Source of the DNA: Streptomyces tibetensis
Lineage (GTDB): Bacteria > Actinomycetota > Actinomycetes > Streptomycetales > Streptomycetaceae
NCBI RefSeq assembly: GCF_007655005.1
Contig: NZ_SZVW01000001.1
Coordinates: 310,001-374,000, forward strand
Length of the DNA: 64,000 nucleotides
Direction of reading: 5' to 3'
Positions 33,332 through 43,600 of the stretch are shown one piece after another (position 1 is the stretch's first letter; every line of letters starts with the position of its first letter). Made by a program: the position numbers and the translations under genes. A model generated the notes under the pieces. It had not been told where the DNA came from and searched no databases. It saw only the letters and a program-made list of their open reading frames with translations.

Positions 33332-36300
33332 TCATGTGTCCAGGGGATGGCGGCGCAGCGCCTCGTCCAGCCGGTCGAGCGCGGCGCGGTCGTGGTCATC
33401 GAGACGTACGTCCTGCGGTACCGCCCCGGCGGCGGGCACTTCGCGCAGCAGCACCAGCGGTGCGCCGTCGGCCTCGCGGGCATCGAGGACCCGTAGCAGC
33501 GTCCCGGGCGCGAAGACGACCTCGTCCCCGCCGGATGCGGAACCGGCGGAGGCGGGGCGGCCGGTCAGCGGGCGCGTGCGGCGCCCGGTGACCGACCAGA
33601 TGGCGTACTGCGCGCCGGCGGGGCGCGGCGCCCCGGCCCCGAGTGGCAGCGCGCACATCGGCCCCGGGTCGCGCAGCAGGGTTCCGGGCACCAGGCCGCC
33701 GTCCGCCTCGTGGGTGCGGCGGATCGCCAGGCCCCGGTACGACGGCAGGCGCCGCAGCGCGGACGCCACGCAGGCGGCGTACGGCAGCAGCCGCTCGTCG
33801 CCCGTACGCATCCCGCGGGCGAGCGCGGCATGGTTCAGCCGCGCCGCCGGGGAGTCAGGGGCCGGGGCGTCCGGGGCTTCGGGGTCGTACGAGGTGTCCA
33901 GGTACACGTGCAGCGCGACCAGGTCGGTGCGCGCCGCCTCCTGCTCAGCACCGCGCAGCGCGGGCATCCGGGTCAGGGCGCGGGTGACCGCGGCACTGTG
34001 CCGCTCCCACACCGCGTCCGCGAGCGCGCGGAAGGCGGTCCGCTCGGCCTCCGTACTGACATGCCCCGGGAGGAACGGAACGGGGGGCAACGGCCGGAGG
34101 GGCGCGGGCGGCGTACGAGCGGCGGGAGACTCGGCGGTCTCATGCCCGGGGGGCACGGGAGTCGCGGGAGTCGCGGCCTCGGGTGCTGGGGCCGACGGGG
34201 ACGCCTGCGCGGACTGCGACACTGTGGTGGACAGCGGTGCTGCCGGGGGTACGGGGGCCGCCGGTGGCTCCGACGGAGCCGGACCCCCGTCGGGTGTCCG
34301 GGGCTCGGCGTGCTCAAGCGGCCCGGGTACGGCCAAAGTCGGGGGCACTTCCGGGGGCATCCGGCCGTCCTGGGCGGACCGGCCGCCCGGCACCGCCGGA
34401 TCCGCGGTCCCCGCCGGAGACTCCACGGACTCCAAAGACTCCGGGCTCGGCGTGGCCGGGGTCGCGGGGGTGTTACGCGACGCCTGGAGCGCCCGCCCCT
34501 GGGAGGGGCCCCGCAGCGGGGTACCCGGCTCGAGGGGCCTGCGGATCTGGGGGGATGCCGGCGGGGCGGCGGCCCCTTCTCCGTCTCCGCCGCGCGGGCT
34601 CTGCGACCGGATCAGGTCCAGCATCGCGTCCAGGCCCATGGGAGGCAGCGACTCGCTGCGCTGGTCCGGCTCCGGTGGGGGTGCGGGCGTGCCGCTCCCC
34701 GTCCGCAAGGGGCGTGCCGCTCCCGGGGGTTCGGGCCGCTCGGGGTCCCGTACGCGGGCGGGGCCCGGCGGCCTGCTCGGGTCCGGGCCGCCCGTTCGCG
34801 GTCTGGAGGGCTCCGGCCCGGTCCCTGCTTCTCCTGCTCCTGCCCCGGATGTGGCGGACGTGGCGGGCTCGCCAGGCGTGGCGGAGGTGTCGCGCGTGGA
34901 CGGGGTCAGGGGCGGGGCCGAGGCCGTGCTGACCTTCGACGGTCGCGCCGGAGGGAGCACGGGGCCCGGATCCTCGGTGACCTCCGGGTGGGCGGCATCC
35001 GGGGGCGTTCCCAGGGACATCGGGTCGCGCTCGTGGTCCGGCTCGGGCTCCGCCTCCTCCGTCTCCTCCGCCTCAACGGCCGCGGCCGCTCGCTCCAGCT
35101 CCGCGATCGCCTGGTCCGCTGCCACCGTCGCGACATCCGGCTCCGCCTCAGCAGGGACCACCTCCTCCGGTGTCTGGGCGGACTCGGCCGGGTCCTGGCG
35201 CCGCGCCTCGGGTGTGGCGGGCGCGAGTCCGGCACCGAAACGCAGGGTCCGCAGGCCGTGTTCGGCGACCGTACGGCGCAACTCGCGCCCTCCGTCCGCG
35301 CACGTGCCGAGCACGAACAGCCTGGCCCGGCCGCAGACGTCGGCGCCGAGTCCGCCGAGCAGCCTGCCGAGCACGGGGTACAGCGACGGGTCGATCGGCC
35401 GCCCGGGGTGGCCGAGTTCGATCGCCGGTCCTTCCGGGTCGACCGGGCGGGCGGTGGCCGGCGGCGGCTCGCTCTCGGTGTCGGTGATCCACAAGCCCGC
35501 CCGGGTGACCGTGACCCGCCACTGCTCGGAGAGGCGTATGGTGCCGTGTTCCGCGCTGCCGCGGCCAGGAACGGGCGGGCTCCAGCGCGCCAGGCGGGGG
35601 CGCGGGGCGGTCTCGCCCGTACGTGCCGGGGCGCACACCACGGAGTCCACGAACGGCTGCCAGCGGGGCGCACCGTCGGCGTCGACGAGTACGGAGCGCA
35701 CCGTGCCGGGCTCGGTCGGGACGCCGTAGGACATCAGCGGCATGCCGGTGCGGACGAGGAGTTCGACGCCGAGCGCGTCGGCGACCGACTGGCCGGTGCG
35801 CAGGATGTCCCGGGGGCCGCCGGGGGCGAGCCGGACGCGGGGCCTGACGGCTTCGGGGAGGGCGGTGAGGAGTTCGGTGAGGTCGCCCGCCGGGACGTCC
35901 TCGTCCCGTGGCGCGCCCAGCAGCACGGTGGGGCCGCGCGGGTCGGCCGGTACGGCGTAGCAGAGGTCGGCGGGGCGGGGCGCGATCGCATCCCGGGACC
36001 GGACCAGCAGACCCGCCGGGATCTGCTCGACGGCGTAACCGCCGGAGGTGCCGGACGGCAGGTGCTCGACCGCGGGCTGCCACGCGGGGGCGGGCTGGCG
36101 CGAGCCGATCCGCACCGGTTCGGCACCCGGCGCGAAGCGCCACCAGCCGCCGCGTTCGCCTCCGACTGGCTCACTGCCCCAGCCCGAGCCGCCCCGCCCC
36201 GTACCCCGCCCCGTACGCCGCTGCGGTACGAACAGGCCGCCGCCGGGCACCACGAGGGCGACGCCGTCGGGGGCGATCACCTCGATCTCCCAGGTGTCGG

Positions 36301-36736
36301 CGATCCGGCGGGCGACGGCGGGCTCGTCCGGCCGGTCGTCGCCCGCGGCCGACAGGACGAGCCGGACCACTCCGACGCCGTCCGAGCGGAGCGAGTCGAG
36401 CACCCCGCGCAGCCGCGGCCACAGCTCACCGGCCGAGGACGCCTCGGCCCCGGCGACCACGGTCACGGTGTGCTCCGGATCGGCGGCCAGGGCCCGGGCC
36501 AGGTCGGCGACGTCGGAGGTGGACAGCGTGTCGTCCGCGGGAGAGCGGAGCAGCATGACGCCGTCGTACTCCTCGACGAGCAGCGCCCCGCCCCGGCCGC
36601 GGCCGCCCTCGGAACGCTCGGGCGTGTCCGGCGTGGCCACGGGCGCGGACGACGCGGGGTCGGCGGAGGACCCGTTACGGACGCGGGCGCCCCGCCTGCT
36701 GAACCAGCGCGCTCCGGCGCCCCCGGAGCGGCTCAT
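33332..36736 (-). CDS. Large protein with caspase-like/lonely-Cys-type modules and an ADP-ribosyltransferase-like C-terminus
   Basis: The protein has 1,134 residues. ATG 36736 (MSRSGGAGARWFSRRGARV) has GGGAG seven bases upstream. The N-terminal half holds alternating strand-helix segments (LLVEEYDGVMLLRSPADD, IEVIAPDGVALVVPGGGLF, LGVELLVRTGMPLMSYGVP, RLFVLGTCADGGRELRRTV), like the 'lonely Cys' modules seen in the giant protein. A Pro/Ser/Glu-rich disordered middle spans about residues 530-880. The C-terminal 200 residues have PSYRGLAIRR near residue 998, YAIWSVTGRRTRPLTG, and GGDEVVFAPGTLLRVL near residue 1071. Their order and spacing resemble an R-S-E class ADP-ribosyltransferase. The usual ExE is replaced by G-D-E, so activity is uncertain. 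No signal peptide is seen. Probably exported with, or serving, the giant protein. Confidence 0.7.
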   Translation of the reverse strand: MSRSGGAGARWFSRRGARVRNGSSADPASSAPVATPDTPERSEGGRGRGGALLVEEYDGVMLLRSPADDTLSTSDVADLARALAADPEHTVTVVAGAEASSAGELWPRLRGVLDSLRSDGVGVVRLVLSAAGDDRPDEPAVARRIADTWEIEVIAPDGVALVVPGGGLFVPQRRTGRGTGRGGSGWGSEPVGGERGGWWRFAPGAEPVRIGSRQPAPAWQPAVEHLPSGTSGGYAVEQIPAGLLVRSRDAIAPRPADLCYAVPADPRGPTVLLGAPRDEDVPAGDLTELLTALPEAVRPRVRLAPGGPRDILRTGQSVADALGVELLVRTGMPLMSYGVPTEPGTVRSVLVDADGAPRWQPFVDSVVCAPARTGETAPRPRLARWSPPVPGRGSAEHGTIRLSEQWRVTVTRAGLWITDTESEPPPATARPVDPEGPAIELGHPGRPIDPSLYPVLGRLLGGLGADVCGRARLFVLGTCADGGRELRRTVAEHGLRTLRFGAGLAPATPEARRQDPAESAQTPEEVVPAEAEPDVATVAADQAIAELERAAAAVEAEETEEAEPEPDHERDPMSLGTPPDAAHPEVTEDPGPVLPPARPSKVSTASAPPLTPSTRDTSATPGEPATSATSGAGAGEAGTGPEPSRPRTGGPDPSRPPGPARVRDPERPEPPGAARPLRTGSGTPAPPPEPDQRSESLPPMGLDAMLDLIRSQSPRGGDGEGAAAPPASPQIRRPLEPGTPLRGPSQGRALQASRNTPATPATPSPESLESVESPAGTADPAVPGGRSAQDGRMPPEVPPTLAVPGPLEHAEPRTPDGGPAPSEPPAAPVPPAAPLSTTVSQSAQASPSAPAPEAATPATPVPPGHETAESPAARTPPAPLRPLPPVPFLPGHVSTEAERTAFRALADAVWERHSAAVTRALTRMPALRGAEQEAARTDLVALHVYLDTSYDPEAPDAPAPDSPAARLNHAALARGMRTGDERLLPYAACVASALRRLPSYRGLAIRRTHEADGGLVPGTLLRDPGPMCALPLGAGAPRPAGAQYAIWSVTGRRTRPLTGRPASAGSASGGDEVVFAPGTLLRVLDAREADGAPLVLLREVPAAGAVPQDVRLDDHDRAALDRLDEALRRHPLDT

Positions 36737-36780
36737 GCCGGTTCTCCCGGGGTAGCACGCCAACTCAGAATCTCGCTCAT
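36733..36780 (-). CDS. 15-codon leader frame coupled to the ART-like gene
   Basis: ATG 36780 encodes MSEILSWRATPGEPA and ends in a TGA that overlaps the downstream start at 36736 as ATGA. AGGTG lies about nine bases before this ATG. It may be a translational coupling leader. No product family is known, and chance is possible in high-GC DNA. Confidence 0.35.
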   Translation of the reverse strand: MSEILSWRATPGEPA

Positions 36781-36844
36781 GCCGTTGTCACCTGGTGAGG
36801 GTTGAAGTGTGCGGAGGTTCGGACTGGTGGTGACGGTGTGACAG

Positions 36845-37624
36845 TCAGATCCCATCCTGGACATCGCCGTCGCGGTCTGCCCTGCCCGTCCGGGCACTGT
36901 TGGGGGCAACGTCCACGTCGTCCCCAGCCGGGGACTCCTCCGCCTGGGCGCTCTCCACGGCCGCCAGAGCCGCCACCAGCTTGTCCTTGATCAGCACCAT
37001 GCTCACCGGGGCCGAGCTGTTGACGCACACGTTGTGCCCCTCGGGGATCCGGTCGAGGACGTCGTTGATCCGCACCCGCTCGAACCCCAGGCCGGTCCGG
37101 TGGAGGTAGCGCGCCGAGGTGTAGACCGGGACCACTGCCGTGCCGTCGTTTCCCGACGCGCTCACCGGCCGGCCGTCCGCCGCGACAAGCATCGCCAGTT
37201 CGGCCCTGGACAGGGCGGCGGTGACGTCGTCCGCCGGGCCGTAGCCGGTGGTGGCGAGCTGGACGGCGCGGTCCACGTCGTCGGTGGGCTCGGGCCAGCC
37301 CCGCGCGCCCGGCGACGGCACGTAGTCCTCGTTGGCCTGCCACTCGACGATCTCGCCGTTCTCGTCGGAGCGCCACTGGCCGACCACCGCGAACGCCGGC
37401 GGCGGGGCCTCCCCGCGCCAGGTGGGGTCGGTCAGGTAGAGCCAGTGGTTGGGCGCCGCCTTGGCGGCCTTGACGAAGTCCTCCGGCGGTTCGGGAGTCA
37501 CCGCGCCGGGGGCGGCGGCCGGGGCGGTCGCCTCACCATCGGGCTCGGTGGACTCGTCGGGCTCGTTGGGCTCGTCGGGCTCGTTGGGCTCGTTGGGCTC
37601 GTTGGGCTCGTTCGACTCACTCAT
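36845..37624 (-). CDS. SseB-like, type VII secretion system-associated protein
   Basis: The 259-residue protein begins MSESNEPNEPNEPNEPDEPN, an acidic tripeptide-repeat N-terminus. Next is a compact domain of about 190 residues (PEPPEDFVKAAKAAPNHWLY, PAFAVVGQWRSDENGEIVEW, ALSRAELAMLVAADG and GHNVCVNSSAPVSMVLIKDKL). It resembles the SseB N-terminal family that Streptomyces genomes often label as type VII secretion-associated. ATG 37624 has GAGGA 5-7 bases upstream. An earlier ATG at 37687 overlaps the stop of the giant gene as ATGA but has poor ribosome binding. The domain may act as a chaperone or adaptor for the effector encoded immediately upstream. No WXG100 or EccC gene is in the window. 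Confidence 0.75.
   Translation of the reverse strand: MSESNEPNEPNEPNEPDEPNEPDESTEPDGEATAPAAAPGAVTPEPPEDFVKAAKAAPNHWLYLTDPTWRGEAPPPAFAVVGQWRSDENGEIVEWQANEDYVPSPGARGWPEPTDDVDRAVQLATTGYGPADDVTAALSRAELAMLVAADGRPVSASGNDGTAVVPVYTSARYLHRTGLGFERVRINDVLDRIPEGHNVCVNSSAPVSMVLIKDKLVAALAAVESAQAEESPAGDDVDVAPNSARTGRADRDGDVQDGI
37553..37612. repeat. 9-base tandem repeat encoding Glu-Pro-Asn/Asp
   Basis: Nearly seven units of CTCGTTGGG or CTCGTCGGG (plus strand) encode (N/D)EP tripeptides at the N-terminus of the SseB-like protein. The unit is a multiple of three, so slippage would alter length only. Confidence 0.9.
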
Positions 37625-37683
37625 CGTGTCCTCGGTTACTGTGCATGCTGTCGTGCTGTTCTGGCGCCCGGGTGGGCGTCCCT

Positions 37684-40600
37684 TCATCCATCTGAGCCGT
37701 CGTCTCCCTCATCGCCCTCATCGCCTTCCGATCCCTCCTCGTCCCCGTCGTCCAGCTCGGCGAACAGCTCCAGGGCGTGCTCGTCGGGGAAGAGCCCGTC
37801 GCGCGCGACGTGAGCCCGCAGCTCCCCCTCGGTCAGCCGCGGAGCGGGCGACGCGGGCGCGGGCTCCTGCGGGGCGACCGGCGCGACGAGCACCCTGCCG
37901 CCGGAATCGGCGGCCTCCCCGGTGAGCGGCCGGGCGGCAGCGAGCTGCGCGACCCCCTCGGCAGCCCCGGGCCCGAACAGCAGCGGAGGGGCCGGGTGTG
38001 CGGGCGCGGGCGGTTCGACGGCGGTGAGCGCCCGGCCCACCGCCGAGGACGCCGGGGCCTCCTCCCATGCCCGTCGGGGTTCGTACCGCGGCGTCAGATC
38101 GAAGCGGAACGACGGCCCCAGATCCACCCTGACCTCAGCCGCAGCCGCCGCCAAGGCCCGCGGCAGCGCCTGCGCCAGCGTCATGGGCTGCCCGGCCCCG
38201 GAGGCGTACGCGGTGGCCAGGGCCCGCAGAGCATCCCAGGTCAGCGGGGAGACATCGCCCTCGCGAGCCCGCCACAGGTCCAGCGCGTGGAAACCGCGCA
38301 ACAGAGCCTCGAACGCCGCCTCGTCGTTCTCCAGCAGCGGCCCGTACACCAGCCGGGCCGCCCGCCTCCACCGCCGCACATCCCCGACCCGCGTCCGATC
38401 ACCGGTCAGCCCCTCAGCCTGTGCGGCCAGTTGGACCGACGACGGCTCGCGGCGGAACCCCACCAGCGCGTCACCCTCCGCCAACTGAAGCCGCACCACC
38501 CGCTTCTGCCGGGTGACACCGTCCTCGCCCACCACCTCCTCGACACCCGAGGTGAACCCGAACTCCAGGCCCAGGGCGGAGGCCCACACCCACCCGTCGA
38601 AGCCCGTCTGGTTGGCCAGCACCTGACCGGCCACCGGCCACTCCAGCGGATCACGGCCGGCCGCGTACGGGCCCGCCACATCCGCACCCGCCACCAGCAC
38701 ATCCGTGTCCTCCGGCCGCCCGGTCAACTCGGGCGCACAGGCGAAGAGATAGTCGATCACCGCTTTGTAGCCGAACGCCACAGCCGACTCGCCCGAGCCG
38801 TCCTCGGACCGCACCGGCAGCCATGCCGCGGTCCCGTCCCCGTCCAGACCGACCAGGAACAACCTGCCGAACGGCGCCTCCTCCCACGAGCCGTCCGACA
38901 CGACCGCGGGAGTCCCGGCCGCTCCTTCGGGCCCCGGACCCCACCGCGCCTCCGGGACGTACTCCACCAACGGCAGCAGACCGTAGGACTCCTGCCTCTG
39001 CTGCCACGCACCGTCCCGCCGCGCCGACACCCCCACCGGCACATCCGAGGCGTTCCGGTGCCGCACCAGCGACACCCGGTCCACCAGAACCGGGGTCCCG
39101 TCCAGCGCCTCGACCTCCTCCCTCCACTCGATCGTGGGCGGGGGCGCCTCACGGACAGCCGTCAGCACCGTCGCCGCGCTCCTGATCACCTCCTCGACGC
39201 GCGCACGCGCCCCGGCGGGCACGCTCCCGCTCCCCAGAAGAGCGGACGCCTCCTCCACCGCCGTGGCCATCAGCCGATACTCCGGGCTGTCCGCGGGCAG
39301 CCGGATGTGCCCCAGGGCGTAACCGGCCAGCGCCCTGGCCACGGTCATCCCCTCCGCCAACGTCAGCAGCGGCCGGGGCGGGCCGTCCACCCGCGGCACG
39401 CCGTTGCCGGCCAACGGCAGGAACGGGGCAAAGGCCCGGACCACCGGATGGTTCACGATCCGTTCCACCGACCGGAGCAGCACCTCGGGAGACAACGGGA
39501 CCCGGGCCGCCACCGCCTCCTCGTACATCCGCCGGCCCAGTTCCACCAGCTCGGCACCGGCTCGCCCGATCTGCTCCTCGGTCATCAACAGGCCGTCGAT
39601 CCCGTACGCCCGGAACTCGTCGACCGCCAGCGGAACCGCCAGACCGCCCTCGGTGTCCAGACCCGGGAGTTCGTCCATGCCGACCGACTCGTACTGGCCG
39701 ATCCGCCGCCCCTGGGAGGTAAGCCCCGTCCACGCGAAGGTCAGATGCTCACGCGGCGACGGCCTGCGGACGGTCCCGATGTCGAAGAACCCGTCCGGAA
39801 CGACCATGCCCGGCCGGTAGAACGCGAAGGTGCGCTCCACTTCTTCCCTCATCACGGCGTGGGCGATCTCGCTGAGCTGGTCGTGACGCTTGTCGAGGAA
39901 GTCCCGCGTGCCAGGCCGCAGAGCCCGCCTGACGCTGTCGAACGGGTTCCGGGACGCCACCGACAACCGGTTCTTGAGCAGCGTCCCGATGCCCGCGAAC
40001 GCGGGCGCGACCGGCCCGGCGGCGGACTGGGTGAGCGCCATCCACCCGTAGCCCCAGACCTCACCCACATCCGGAATGGCCGCCAGGAACGGAAGAACGT
40101 CCGCGATCGCCTCATCGCGGTAGCCGAGCCAGCCCACCAACTCACGGGCGGCCCGCCCCCCGAAATGCCTCCCCGCTCCGAACAGGGGCAGCGTGTTCTT
40201 GTTGCCCATCCGGTCGATGGCGTGGTCCCAGGCCATCATGCGGCTCACCGGGGCGCCGCCCAGGCTGAACTGCGCGTAGTCCCGGCCATTGTGGCCCAGA
40301 GCGAGAGGATTGACGGTGGTCAGGTGACCGGCCTCGGTGAGCGTCCACCCGGGGAGGTCTCCCAGAAGCTCCCGCAGCGGTATCGGCCGCCCGCCCTCCT
40401 CGGTCCTGCCCGTCCGCGCCAGCCGGTCACGCACCAGCTTCCGCTGGATCTCCGACTCCGCCCAGGACCACCGCCGCTCGCCGGGAACCACCGCCGCCGG
40501 ATCGGTGTCGACCTCCGGAATGAATCGCGTGACCGTCTCGAACCCCGCCTCCGGGGGCGGTTGCACCGCAATGTCGATGAGCCGGTCGGTGGCGCGGTGC

Positions 40601-43600
40601 AACCAGAACGGCGTCGCATCGACGGTGACCCTGATCCCGGGTCCCTCCGCCAGCACCACCTTCCGCAGATCGGGCTGCCCCACGATGTGGCCCGCGACGC
40701 CGAGCCTCCTCAGAAGCTCGGGGGTGAGGGGGCCGATGTCGAGCGGATAGCGGTGCTCGACCTCGGTGCCGAGGGCCCCGTACTCGTCCCGCACCGCAAA
40801 GTCCAGCAGCGCGTGCGCCACCGACGACGACTGCGCGGACGGCTCCAGCGCGTCCGCCACCGCCCGCCCGGACGGGCCCACCACCACCGCCCGCGCGTCA
40901 GACAGCAGCGCCGCCTCCGGCGGATCGTCCAGTACCCGGTGCCCCTCGCTCTTCGACGCGTCCACCCACACCACACCGCCACCCGCCGTGTGATACGCCG
41001 CGAACGCATGCCCCAGCCCTTCACCCGGCCGCCGCGCCAGCACCAACGCCACCGAACCAGGGCCCGCATGCTCGGAGTCGCGCAGCGCCTCCTCCACCGC
41101 ACCCCACGAACCGACCCGGCCCCACCCGGGACCCACCACCAGACCGGACGCCACACCCGGCCGGTCCAGCACCGAGTCATCCACCGCGCCTCCGGCCCGC
41201 ACACCCGACGGCAGCCCCGCGCCAGGATGCAACTCATCCCGCAACGCGGTCAGCAACTCCAGGCACCGCCGCTCCGACGCACCCGGCGGCACCCGCAACG
41301 CCACACCATCGACGAGACCCTCCAACTCCCCACGGGACAGCACCCGGGAAGCGCGGCCCGGAGAGGTTGCCGTCCCGTCCTCGTCCGCCCCGTACGGAGC
41401 CCCCATGGCCAGAGCCGCCGGGCGCGGAGCCGGGGTTGCCGCGGCCGAAGGCGGCGCGGGGGCGGCGCGCCCGGTGGAGCCGGGGGGCGGATACGGCGGC
41501 GGGACCGGGTGCGGGGCGGGCTCGGTGAGGGACGGCGGCTCCACCTCCGCCCTGTGCCAGACAGGGACGGAGTCCGCTGTGAGCACCGGGTTGCCCCGGT
41601 CGTCCTTGCCGGACAGGTTCGTCGGGGTGAAGGTCCACAGCACAGGAGCGCCCAGTTGCGTCAGCCGCTGGGCCACCGCGGCGATGTCGGCGCCCGGCCC
41701 GGGATGCGAGAGGAGGATCTCGGTGCCCGGCTCTCTGTCTGTCAGGTCGGGGTCGTTCGCCATCAGCGCCAGGCACTCGCTGACCGGAATCCGGAGCGCC
41801 TGGCTGTCGATGACCAGCCAGATCTTGTCGGGATCCACCCGGTCCGGTTCGGCCCGTAGCAGCGCGGGGACCCGTGCGGGCGCCTGCCGGTTCCGGTTCC
41901 GCCACGGCGTGTCCACCAGGCCACCGGGGGTACGGATCTGCGCGAGGTTGACCCCCTGCCGCGACTCCCCCGTGAAGTCACGGCTCCTCCCCGGGGCCCC
42001 GTCCTGGACCGTGTCCATGCCGGTGCCCGTGAACGCCCCGTAGACCTCCTCCAGGGAGAACGCGGCCGCCTCATCCGGGTCGGACGCGTCCCGCCCCACG
42101 GCGAACGCCCGGGTCAGTAGGGTCCGCAGGTCATCACGGTCCGCCTGGTCGACGTCGAAGTCCTGGTCCATGTGGTGTACGCGCCGGGCGAGCGCGTCCA
42201 CGCCCGCCTCGTCGAGTCCGTTCAGCAGGTCCACGGTCTTGACGTACGCCCAGAGCATCCGCGACCGCTCCGTCTCACCCACCTCACCGGGGCCGGACAG
42301 GCCCAGAGCGGTGACGGCCTCGGACGTCGCGCCGGGCCCGTTCAGCCACGCGGCACCTCGCCGCACCGCCGGCAGCTCCACGAAGTCCCACGGCTGCTCC
42401 AGGCGTTCGCCCCGCGGGCCACGGGGCCGCGCCGCCCACCACGCCGACGCGGCGGCCAGCACCCGGCGCACCACATCCTGATCCACCGCCCCGGACGCGG
42501 CCGCCGGATGCGCCGCGACCACCCGCCGCAGCAGATCCAGCGTCAGCGGACCCGCCCGCCGGAACTCCGGATCGGCCAGCCACATCTCCTCCACCGCCAG
42601 CACACCCCGCAGCAGCTCCACGGAGTCGTCGGCACCGTCCACGTGGAGCCCGAACATCAACCGCAGCGCCCGCACCGCCACGAGCGTCCGCACCCGCGCC
42701 TCCGCCGGCACCGGGTCGGGCCCCGAGTGCAGCAGGGCCGCCACCGCCAGCCGATCCAGTGCCGCACCCTTCGGCCGCGGCCGGGCCAGCGTGAACCCCC
42801 GCGTCCGCCCCCGGGCATCGGCGTCCACGCCCCACACGCTCCTGCCGCTCCCGCGCAGCGTCCCAGTCCGCAGTGGACCGGTGGAGGCACGCACCCAGAG
42901 CTCCGTCTCGTCCGCGACCCGATCGGCGACAGACAGCTCCCGCAGCGGATCGGCCACGAACCCCCCGAGGGCGAAGTGGCCCCTCCTGACGGGCCCCGGC
43001 CTGGTGCTGTCCTTGGGGGTACCGAGCCAGCAGGCGGCGAGGTCGAGCCAACGGTCCCTGGGCAGGTGGGCCACCAGCCACTTCACCCACGCCACCGCCT
43101 CGTCCTCGGTGAGGCTCCGGCCGGCCACGCGGTTCCCGCTCCACACCGCCACCTTCATGGAGCCGCGCCCACCATGCGCGTCGAAGCGGAACGCGTCGCT
43201 CTCAGGGAACGGGTCGGCCTCGGGGCCCGGACGCGGCAGCTCGAACTCCGGCCCGAGGGTTTCCGTGGGACGGTAGAAGTGGACGGACGTCCTCATCCGG
43301 CCGCCGCGGCGCTCCGTCTCTTCTTCCACCGCGTACTGGCCGGGTGTGAACGAGGCGTAGGCGAACGGCTCTCCGGTCGCCTCGCTGACCACCGGCCACA
43401 GCAGCACGTCCCCGTACCACCCGGGCACGCTCTCGTCGAGAACGGGGCCCTCCCCCGGCCGGAGCGGGAACCAGGTGCCCACGGGAACCCCGGGCCGCCC
43501 GGACACGGTGCCGATACGGCTCTTCCCGTCAGGCCGCGCGCTGACCCGCACCTCACCGCTGTGCGCCCACACCTCCAGACCGGTACGTTCCGTCAGCTCC

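Noticed and set aside
37777..41859. A plus-strand open frame of 1,360 codons opposite the giant gene
   Set aside because: Composition is Arg/Gly/Gln/His-rich without domains, and it lies in the antisense frame that high third-position GC keeps open. The minus-strand frame has clear motifs.
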